From: Dissophora ornata
Lineage: Eukaryota; Mortierellomycota; Mortierellomycetes; Mortierellales; Mortierellaceae
Length of the DNA stretch: 34,379 nt
Assembly (NCBI GenBank): GCA_025201705.1
Contig: MU616883.1
Span: 1 to 34,379, forward strand
Direction of reading: 5' to 3'
Under the pieces are notes generated by a model, which was not told the origin of the DNA, did no database searches, and was given only the letters and a program-made list of their open reading frames with translations. Shown here one piece after another: positions 19,514-28,056 of the stretch. The translations under genes were made by a program, and so were the position numbers. The first letter of the stretch is position 1. Each line of letters starts with the position of its first letter.

Positions 19514-21130
19514 TCAATCCCTAGCCAGTCTCCAGATCCGCACCGACCCATCATCACCTCCCGACGCCAACCAATCCCCATGCTCCTCATTAGGGTACCA
19601 TGCTACCGAATTAATATCGCTCGTTCCATGCGCGTTCTTCAACTCTGCAATTTGCTCAGCCTCCAACAACACCCCCGGTTCATTCGACGTCTTTTGCTGT
19701 TCCTCTGTCAATCGACCCTGGACTTCAGGTCCAGCCTCCTTGATATCAAACAGTCGAATCGTATTATCTGCGCCAGAAGAGGCCACCAATCCATTGACCT
19801 TGGACCACGAGACCGAATAGATGCAACGCTCATGCTTTCCTGCTACCGTTGCCACACACTTCCAGACAGGTTCTCCTCGACGGGGTGTGATGATGCCCAT
19901 GGGGTTGCCGGGCATGAACCGTTTCCAGATCTTGAGGGTCTGATCTGCAGAGGCAGAGACAAGTTGGTCGCCCGAGGGTGAGAAATCGATCGCCCAGACG
20001 GTTGATTCATGGCCCTGGAGAGTATCTGAACAGTACCAGTCGTCATCATCGTCCTTCCAGATTTTGATCGTGTCATCATAGCTTGCCGATGCCAAAAGCT
20101 GTAACAAAAAAAAAAAAGAAGCGTGCATAAACAAGGCGACGATATTGCTTAGCGTGAAAGTTCCTGAGATGATTGAAGAAGCAAATTGATCCGCGCTTCA
20201 ATTCAACTTCAGCCCAAATGTCCATATCTTTGTTACCTCTTCGTTGGGGTGCCAGGCAACCATCTTGACATCCTGGGTATGTTCCTGCAAGACACTCAGG
20301 CACTCGAAATCATTGTCCTCCTCAACCTCCCAGATCCAGACACTTTTGTCACGGGAGCATGTTGCCAGCAGGGCTCCACTCCTAGACCAGGCTATTGATT
20401 TAGTCTCATTCTCATGTCCCTCCAATGTCGCCACGCACTCGTAATCTATATTCACAACAAGGCAGGTAGGCAAAACGACAGAGGAAAAAGAGAGAGAGAG
20501 TTAGTCAATGGTGCCGAGTAACTAAAAACGTTTTTTTTTTTTTTTTTTGCTCTCATTTTCCGGTCTAATCCGCTTCCTTGGTTCTCATTTTTTGCACAGA
20601 GAGTGGAAAACCAACCTTCCCCCCCCCATGTTCGCAAGATAAACATCGGCGTAGTAAATGATGACATGCACGTAATATACATTTTTTTAATAACTTACCG
20701 CCGTTCTCATCCTCGTCCCGCTCCCAGATCCCGGTTGTGGCATCAAAGGATCCCGTTGCAAGTTGTCGACCGTCTGGTGACCAGGCCACGCTGCGGATCG
20801 TGCGTTTGTGTCCACCCTCGAGTACGTTGGTGCATTGCCATTTAGTTGGGTCCTGTGCATTAGTTGCCTGCCAGATCCTAACGGTCTTGTCACCAGAGCA
20901 TGTCGCAAGGATCGGCTTGGTGGGATGCCATGTTGCACACCACACACGGTCCTCGTGACCTGATGAGCGTTAGAAAGAGAAGAAGAAGAAAAGGGATTGC
21001 AGGGAGTTTGTCAAGGACAATGAAAGGCATGACAAAGAAGTGTTGTGCGACCCATGCAGCAGCAGCAGAGGTGACACTAATGTAGCGCCCGCTGACCTTG
21101 GAGTTCTGCTAGCTGTTCAAGTCGAGGCAT
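19514..21130 (-). CDS. CIA1: CIA1, WD40 protein of cytosolic Fe-S protein assembly (four exons)
   Basis: Docking subunit of the CIA targeting complex, which inserts Fe-S clusters into cytosolic and nuclear apoproteins. Exons on the minus strand are 21130-21097, 20959-20699, 20445-20237 and 20098-19514, giving 362 aa, the usual size. It starts [18 protein letters not shown] as CIA1 proteins do and continues with WD40 blades: [105 protein letters not shown] and [14 protein letters not shown], so seven blades. The R/DE-rich [20 protein letters not shown] loop is typical of the family. The first coding exon is 34 nt. The gene is convergent with the transposase-derived gene. Confidence 0.94.
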
Positions 21131-22812
21131 TCGTGGTCACTGAGCTGTTGCTGGGGTGGGGTTGTTGCGGTTGTTGCTGGTGTTGGTATACAGGAATGTG
21201 CTTTTACTTTCAGAAAAAAGAAGAGTGAGGGGGGGATAGTCAGAAAATATGCTGGATCAAAAAATGTGTGCCCGCGCTTGTTGCTGCTCTTTTTGTCTGA
21301 CACATAAAATGATGAATTGTCAGCAGTCAACCACTCAAGAGCGCTCTTGCTCGTTATCAGATCGTTGTACCTGCGACTCACCCCGAAGAAACAGCTACTA
21401 CGCCCCTCTGACTCGGTCAGTCCTTTTCTACTTTCTTTGTCACATTCTAGACGAGCAAGTTGCTTCCGAATAAAAACTAATGCTACTCTTCTATCACGCT
21501 ATTTGTTTTGAATTAAGGGCGGTGTTGTTAACTTGAGTTTAGCCTTGCAAGATGGTGTTACCTATCACACCATTGCAAGTGCGGGTAGACTAGAGGTACC
21601 TTTAGGGCAAGGCCCGAGGAACATGATTGTTTTATGGCGATTGAGGATCGCACTACTTTGGTGGAGTTGGGGTGTCGGTGGATTGTTACCAGATAGCCCA
21701 TAAATTCGCAGAGTTATCCAATAACAAGTGTGAATAGCCTAACTGTTGTCGTTCGTTTCTTTATTGTATTCGGTGATAGCTGGTGTTACAACCATCCCTC
21801 TTGTCTCCCCGCCTGAAAATGTCGCTAGTATTTTCTAGTTTTTCGCAACAAGCCACATAATACGAAGCCTTGATTTACATAAAAATTTGTGCTGATCTTG
21901 TTTTGATCTCTACCCCATTCCTCTTCTTCATGTAAGTAACCCCCTCATCGCCCTCGATCAAAAAAAAACAACCTCGGTTTTTCCTTCCGGGCTGTCTCGC
22001 CTTGTGTGAATGATGATACTTAACAAACTATACCAGGATCAACCATCCAATGACCCGTATACATCTCTAAGAAGTTCTGACACTTTTTCGCTTCCCCCAG
22101 GAAGGAAGGACAAAAAAAAAAATCTCACAAGCTCCCAACCTGTCAAAACGTTGCTGTAATGGCCCCAGAAGATTAATCAATTGCCTTCTTTTTGTTTTCG
22201 CTGTATGCAGTGTTGCCATAGGTCTAGTTGTCAATCATTTGTCAAGGAAGAAGATATTACAGCGATAGTAAAATGTTTCATCACAAAAACCAAAATAAAG
22301 AAAAAACAGATCAAAAAAAAATTTTTTTTGTTGAAAGAATATGGAAATCTGCATCAACCTCGTCGAGCAATTGTTTGATGAAAAGGCGTTGCACCTTCAT
22401 GCTGTGCACAGAAAGCGTTGACCCTTCGTGGAGCTTCGCGCCGCTGCCAAAAAAAGAATGCTGCATTTAGAGAGAAAAATGGCTGCCGGTGCTGTTTATC
22501 TAACACTTGTTGAATAATGGTTGTAAATAAATGGGCAATAGACATTGTTTTTTTTATCGGCAAGGAATGAGTTCTGTCAGGCGGTGAGGGTTGTCGAAGG
22601 TAGCGTTTCTTGAGCACAAACACGACCTCCCCCCCGATCGCTGCCTCGTTGTTTGCCCTGTACACTCAGAGTGCCTGATTGACTGCTTTTGAAGTTGACC
22701 GGCGTTTTTTTTTTTGTTTGTTCTGCACCCATAAGACCATTTTGCTCTCACTCCACAAGCCGTCCTGCCACTCTCCATCCCACTCAAACAGTCACATCTT
22801 TCCCGCGTGGAC

Positions 22813-22820
22813 TATAAAAG
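22813..22820 (+). promoter_or_regulatory. TATA box with no protein gene behind it
   Basis: TATAAAAG on the plus strand, the best TATA match in the region. A possible start site about 35-45 bp downstream precedes the candidate RNA at 22852-23090. Confidence 0.45.
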
Positions 22821-22851
22821 CAGACCTCCAACAGGGACAAATTTTTTTCTT

Positions 22852-23090
22852 TATCGACTGTACTTACAGGATTTCTGTCTAGTACATTTCTAGTCTTTGT
22901 TTTCCAACTTAGACACACAGTTTACTCTCGACGATGAGTTGCAGTGCGCTGCCCGTAAAGGGAAGCGGAGCAACGGGTCTTCGGGTTCTCCCTTGTGGGG
23001 GGACCTGGTTCCTGTCTGCTCATTGATGATCTTGTCTGGTCGCATTTAATGCGGCCATGATGAGGGCGGTCGCACATTCTGAGAGTTTTA
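22852..23090 (+). ncRNA. Candidate box C/D RNA, possibly U3-like
   Basis: About 240 nt downstream of a TATA box. Near the 5' end is GACTGTACTT (22856-22865), similar to the GACTATACTT start of vertebrate U3, and CATTTCTA (22885-22892), a core of U3 box A. At 23021-23030 CATTGATGAT (then C) matches the U3 box C region as I recall it; CTGA at 23079-23082 could be box D, and CTC before box C can pair with GAG after box D. Between them is a perfect 7-bp hairpin (23038-23056). Against it, box A is incomplete and box B is not clear, so this is a candidate only. An alternative is a 30-codon ORF at 22934-23026. Confidence 0.28.
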
Positions 23091-23844
23091 CTGCCCCCCC
23101 TCCTTCCTCCTTTCTTATCTTATCAAAAATAAAAAAATAAAAAAAAAAATAACAGCGAAATGAATTTAATTCATGTTGACATGAGTTGACCCTGGAAGAT
23201 AAATGTGGCACCACAATCCTTTCAGCAACACGGGTGTTCCACGCAGCGCAATCATCCAGTCCTCTGTTTTGCCAGGATAGGGACCCTGAGATCCCTAATA
23301 CCAACAGATAGAGAATCATGGAACTTCAGCCTGCAGTACATTTAATACATTCTTGCCCACTTCTGCTAGCCTTTGTCCTGACCCTGTTCATGACACCCCC
23401 TTTACCCCCCACTTGTTGTCGCCTCTGCCTGTTTATTACTGCGACATTTCAGCTCTTGTGCCCCACGTATAAGAGAAGGAGCTTAGTATGGCACTTCTAT
23501 ATTGTTATCGACAAAAAAACCAACAGCCAAACTCTCATCAAAACTGTCGCTCTGGCGCTCATTGGCCACGCTTGGCTCCATCAGATGGCTAGGCTTTGCC
23601 GCCCAACTCCAGGCCAATAGATAGATTCAACCTCCACAACAATAACTGGAAGGGATGTCTGCTTCCAACTCATATATCATAAGCACCCGCCTTAGTTATC
23701 ACAAACATTCCGTTCATTTATTCGTTTGACGGCCGTAATCCTTGTAATAATAAAAGCTATAATTGCGCAAGTATAAAACGACAAAAAAACATTCAACCCA
23801 AGAGAGGGAAAAAAGGAAGCATCCTGTGGGCCGCTAGCCTAGAC

Positions 23845-25935
23845 TCAGTAATCTACAAGTTCACCCTGCTCAGCAATCTCGCCCTGCTCGGCACGCTGGA
23901 CTGGTGCGTATGGCATTGGCTCTTCCGGCCCAGTTCCGTTACCCACCTTGGGTCCTGGACCGCCTCGCTCAGGGCTTGGCGTGAAACGACCCCGGTTTCG
24001 TCGAGAAGAGTTCGAATGCGAGCGCGAGCGAGAGCGGCGCTCCCTTGAGACGCTGCGTCCACGAGGCGAACGAGAATGGGAACGCGTGCGAGAGCGACGT
24101 CTCGGAGATGGTGAACGGCGCCGTCTGGGGGAGGGAGAGCGACGACGAGGAGGTGACCTCGAGCGGGAACGTCCACGGCGCACGGGGCTGCGGCTGTCGC
24201 GACGGCGACGAGCAGGAGAGCGCGAGAAGCGTCGGCTAATGAAGGGTGGTGACGGGAGAGCATGGATGTGTCAGTCAGTTATTTAAGCACATTCAAGGCC
24301 ATACAATACTAATAGCTCCAATAACACGCTCATACCTCGGAACATAGCGATCCGGGGATCTGGAGCGGCGGCGATCTCCACGTCCTTGTCTACCGGTCGA
24401 TGGCGATCTATTGGCCAAATTGATGTCAATATCTGTCTGAAAAAACATTCCTTTGAACTGCAGCAAAAAAAATGCAAATATAAAACATGCACACACCCTC
24501 TCATCTGATTAGGGGCTAAAGAAAAACGAAAAACTGGCATTAATACATAATTCATGATCAAACAAAGTAACCCGCCTAGCGATGTTTCCTAATCGACTTA
24601 CTCTTTCTTCTGCCCTGAGCGTATTGAACCTCGAGCCTGCGTCCATCCAAAGAGAACTGCTCGCCGGACTCGTAAACTCGTCGTGCATCTTCCTCGTCGT
24701 GGTACCTGGAGAACGGTGGGTTTGGGGGGATGGGGACGTAACGAGTGATTAGCGATCGCCTTGAGGTCCAGAGATAAACTTGCTGAAGAGCCTTGCGTCA
24801 ACATTCTGGCTTCTTGAAGGGAGGGGGGAGGGGAGAGTCTTGTTGCTACATCATGCTCTCCTTTTTCTTGAGTAAGATAATTAAAGAAAAAAAGTCGGCG
24901 ATATAGCATAGTTGAGACGAGGAATCCTTCGTTTTCTTCCCCCCATGTGCACTGGTATCAGCTGAACGATGGGGTATACGTAGTTGCCGTGGGTGAATTT
25001 ATCCATTTCCGTGTAGATCGTCTTGATTATTGCTTGCATGCCACTTGAAAACATCCAGGCCCATTTCCACATCGACCCCGACTCTTGATTTGCATGTTGA
25101 TCAGCCGAGCGTTCAACGATAATGCTTCCATGGATGCCTTGACTTGGCTTGCGGACAAATTGATGCGTGCACATACAAAAAAGGGAATAGAGGATAGGGA
25201 ATAGGAAAAGGAGGAGGAAAGAGGAGCGAGAGACGAGAAGAAAGAGAAGAAGGAGGAGAAGGGTGACGCCGCGACCTTGCTTGTTCTCCTTTTGCTCTCC
25301 CTTTTGTGTCTCTTCTCTTGTTTTCCTGTTCCCACATCAGGGTTGCCGCACAGAGACGTATTAAACATACTGGATATACGCAAAACCGCGAGAGAGGCCG
25401 GAATAGTAATCTATAGATGCAGGAGCCACGAAGGAGGTTATCTGTTTAGTCAGAGTAGCAAGAGCATTTGGGTGCATGCATGAAACGAGATCGTCGCGTC
25501 CAGTCAAGTGGGACGCGTCCTCAGACGGGGCGATTGTAGGATTGCTCACCTTTGGGGATGTACACTGCAGTTCGAATAAAATAAAGTAAAGCAATCAAGG
25601 AAGAGGAAGATGAGGCAAAATTAGCATTGGTGCTCTTCACAGCAACGATACTACGCAGCGACGAGTTGCGCCAAAGTACGTTAGAGATATGTACCATCAG
25701 AGATGCGTCCGTGGGGTTCAAAGAGAGAGGCCAGATCACTGGGGCTAGTGTGGGCAGAGGCAGTAAATGGAGCATGTCAGTGCGAGGAGTGGGGACAGGT
25801 AGGCAGCTAGGCCATGCAGGTTGATTAAGCCATGTTGAGAATGGGATTCGCCATGGGATCAGTGGCGTACCGAGTGTTGTCCTTGAACCCGCTCACATGA
25901 AGCGACACAGCGTTGTCGTTACGGTCGCGAGGCAT
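23845..25935 (-). CDS. SR-type splicing factor, one RRM plus RS domain (seven exons)
   Basis: Nuclear RNA-binding protein expected to act in splice-site choice. Exons on the minus strand are 25935-25871, 25738-25695, 25564-25550, 25410-25371, 24705-24602, 24432-24336 and 24235-23845, all in frame, giving 251 aa. The RRM spans about residues 10-90: RNP2 is LHVSGF (12-17), RNP1 is RGFAYIQY (49-56), and VYIPKDYYSGLSRGF closely resembles the SRSF10/SC35-like (SCL) group. Residue 100 onwards is rich in RS and SP dipeptides (RSRSRSPPRRRSPSPRRR type), the target of SR kinases, ending in an acidic GEIAEQGELVDY tail. Exon 3 is only 15 nt. The intron between exons 4 and 5 is 665 nt, several times the others. 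Confidence 0.9.
24706..25370 (-). other. Long intron 4 of the SR gene
   Basis: 665 nt between GTATGT and CCAG, inside the RRM coding part. It includes a purine-rich plus-strand stretch (25190-25265), which is pyrimidine-rich in the transcript, and short open frames. It could hold an alternative exon, as SR genes often do, but none was identified. Confidence 0.6.
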
Positions 25936-26279
25936 GGCTTTGTTGATTGTTGGCTGGTAGTGCCTAGTAATGTAGTGATTCCAGCGAAGACCCCAGCGGT
26001 GATTTGGTTGACTGCGAGGGTGTGTGTGTTGAAGGGTGGCCAGAAGACAATGGTGGTTGGAAAAGCAAGATCAGAATCTCCCACACACAACAGCGCCTTA
26101 TTTTTCAGGCTGCGTCGTCGCCTCTTGTGCAATTGCCGCGCAAAAGCCACCTAGACTGCTTTTCTCTCATTGGTTAGACTCTGTTCATTTTCATCCCTGG
26201 ATGGTAGTCTTTTTATTACAGAAGCACTGCGCCTTGGCTGACAGTACTCGACCATTTATTGAAGGATCTTTTTGACTTT
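25936..26279. other. Spacer between the SR promoter and the His-rich gene
   Basis: About 340 bp with no supported gene. The SR gene promoter should be here. A TTTATT at 26255-26260 is the likely poly(A) signal of the His-rich gene. Confidence 0.5.
26255..26260 (-). terminator. Poly(A) signal of the His-rich gene
   Basis: AATAAA on the minus strand, about 20 nt after the stop codon. Confidence 0.5.
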
Positions 26280-26579
26280 CTATTTTCTGAAGTTGGGGAC
26301 AACGGTGAACAAGGGCAGCTCCGAGTCACCAAGCTGCTCTGCAACCTCGACAATGGGCTTTCCGACCATGGACTTGTGCTCGGTAAGGTGGCCGGGGGAG
26401 TGGATGTGTCCGTCATGGTTCTCGTTCTCGTGGTGGACGTGGTCGTGGTGGACGTGGTCGTGGCCCTGGCAGTTCTTGTGGTGCTCGTGCGAGTCTTGGA
26501 CGTTTTGGGCGTTGTGTTCGGTGGTGGTGAATGTCGACGACGTGGCAGCGTCTGCGGTGGTGATTTCGCTGTTGTTCAT
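26280..26579 (-). CDS. Small histidine-rich protein, possible metal binder
   Basis: A single-exon 99-aa protein with 16 His. Residues ~30-68 hold HEHH, GHDHVHHDHVHH and HDGHIHSPGH; two DHVHH units come from a 15-bp duplication. The N-terminus is Thr/Ser/Ala-rich; the last ~30 residues (SMVGKPIVEVAEQL...) look like a small folded segment. No signal peptide or membrane helix is visible. A minus-strand TATA box ~94 nt upstream, a CT-rich leader and an AATAAA ~20 nt after the stop support a real, perhaps well-expressed gene. His-rich stretches commonly bind Zn, Ni or Cu, but that role is inferred. A longer antisense frame (26259-27068) exists only because CAC/GAC codons read as GTG/GTC on the other strand. 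I know no family for it. Confidence 0.65.
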   Translation of the reverse strand: MNNSEITTADAATSSTFTTTEHNAQNVQDSHEHHKNCQGHDHVHHDHVHHENENHDGHIHSPGHLTEHKSMVGKPIVEVAEQLGDSELPLFTVVPNFRK

Positions 26580-26671
26580 GATTGTTTACTGGTGGTGGTG
26601 GTGTTGAGGTGGATGGGAAAAGTGTTGATGAAGGATAAAGTTGAGAGTGGAGGATGGACAGAACAAGCCCG

Positions 26672-26678
26672 TTTTATA
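26672..26678 (-). promoter_or_regulatory. TATA box of the His-rich gene
   Basis: Reads TATAAAA on the minus strand, 93-99 nt before the ATG and followed by a CT-rich, G-poor leader typical of strong fungal promoters. Confidence 0.55.
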
Positions 26679-26810
26679 TGTGCGTCAAGTGAACGGATCG
26701 CCAATTTGGCGCAAACGCAAGGGATGGACGGGATGTGCGTGAGTGGAACAGGCACCAACCAAGACGGAAAGGTGGGTAATTACCCTGGAAGGAAGGGTCG
26801 AGCGTATGCT

Positions 26811-26840
26811 GTTGTTGATGATGATGATGATGACGACGAT
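26811..26840. repeat. GTT/GAT/GAC trinucleotide repeat
   Basis: Thirty bases of GTTGTT, five GAT and then GACGACGAT. It lies in non-coding DNA upstream of the His-rich gene. Confidence 0.85.
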
Positions 26841-27344
26841 TTCCAAAATAATAGGCGCATTGCCTTCGATGAAACAGTCTGTTGTGGTTGTGTGAACTTT
26901 GCCTGCATCCGATGTGCCTGTTTGGGTTTGCATACAGCGTACAAACGCACACATCCACACTCATTCACACACATCATGCGGTCTCCGTCGGCCTGGACCT
27001 GCGCTTATTACAAGCATTGTAGGTTCTGCTCCACCCTAGAGCGCGACTTTTGTTTTGCACCTGCATGAAGCAGTAAGGGCAACAAACGCTCTACCGATGG
27101 CGCTGCATCGGGAGTGAGGGAGAGCACTGTCGCAAATATACTCTCTGAATACATGTTCCGTTGTATATTTTGCCCATTGCACCTCCACATTTGATAGTCT
27201 ATCCCCCATACACTAAGCCGGAGAAGAACGCGACTGCTGCAAACAAACAAATTGACACACACACAGGCTGACCAAACAATTGTTTGGAGTAGAGTAGTAT
27301 ACGTGACGCCGTTTTACGTGTCGGGCCTACAATCTGTGCCCCGA

Positions 27345-27376
27345 TCTTTCTCGTTCTTTCTCGTTCTTTCTCGTTC
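27345..27376. repeat. 10-bp tandem repeat, about three copies
   Basis: The unit TCGTTCTTTC occurs back to back, with partial copies at both ends, in the 6PGD upstream region. Confidence 0.85.
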
Positions 27377-27969
27377 CCTCTTCTCGTAGAAATCAGCGAG
27401 ATCGAGAGACGCGGATTGCCATTCTGGAAGATAACGGGGCGGTTTCGAGATGCCACATTTTTTTGAGTTTAAAAAGAGCAGTGCACAACAAATGACAGAG
27501 ATAAGTTTGCAGCACAACAAAAGTTACAAACCAAGGTTACAAAGCAGCCAAAATGATGGTGACGTGAGATTTGAAAGCGTCGTTTGCCTGCCTGTCTATC
27601 TCTCCCTTGCTTGTGGTGGCTGGCATGACTCGTCAGGGTTGTTTGGCTTACTGTGCGATTTGTGCTGTAAGCTGCCAACATGCTAGGCCCTGTGGCATGT
27701 CCCTCTTTCTTACAGAGCAGCATGGCTTGTTTGCTCGTGGCTTGTCTGACAGGTTGCTCGGCTCCTCGTTGTGCTCTGCTGGGAACAAGTGCGTAAGACC
27801 GCGCGGCAAGCGCAGCAAGGGTTCGAACCCAGTGTGTATGTGCGACCCTTAACTGACGTACTATTCCTCGTAACCGATTAAATTTTTTGATGGGGCGCTG
27901 TGGCGCTGTGAGTGCAAGCGTCCGCCGATTGATGATCGATAAGACAGACGTTAATTTTTGTTTCCACAC

Positions 27970-28056
27970 TTTTTTTTTTTTTTTTTCTTCTTCATTCCTC
28001 TCCAACCCTACACCCCTCCACCTCATTCCAACTCCACTCACTCAACACTCACTACC
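27970..28056 (+). promoter_or_regulatory. CT-rich core promoter and leader of 6PGD
   Basis: A T17 run passes into CTTCTTCATTCCTCTCC and then a C/A-rich, G-free stretch up to CACTACC-ATG. Such pyrimidine blocks directly before the start codon mark strongly expressed housekeeping genes in fungi. No TATA box is seen. Confidence 0.5.

Larger units (their letters stand above)
21131..23844. other. 2.7-kb region without a protein gene
   Basis: The left end should hold the CIA1 promoter and the right end the 3' untranslated part of the SR gene (possible AATAAA on the minus strand at 23717-23722). Open frames between are short, unrelated to each other, and often run through A/T tracts. Around 22.8-23.1 kb there is a TATA box and a G/C-richer, foldable stretch listed separately. 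The segment 21.5-22.2 kb shows nothing I can interpret. Confidence 0.5.
26580..28056. other. Divergent promoter region of His-rich gene and 6PGD
   Basis: About 1.5 kb. It contains a minus-strand TATA box (26672-26678), a GAT/GTT microsatellite (26811-26840), a 10-bp tandem repeat (27345-27376), and the CT-rich 6PGD leader. The many open frames on both strands have no motif. A 12-bp palindrome GGGTTCGAACCC near 27822 looks like a tRNA T-arm but no cloverleaf fits. Confidence 0.45.

Noticed and set aside
27805..27860. Possible tRNA, from GGGTTCGAACCC
   Set aside because: The palindrome imitates a T-arm, but on neither strand does the T stem extend to five pairs, and no matching acceptor or anticodon arm lies upstream.
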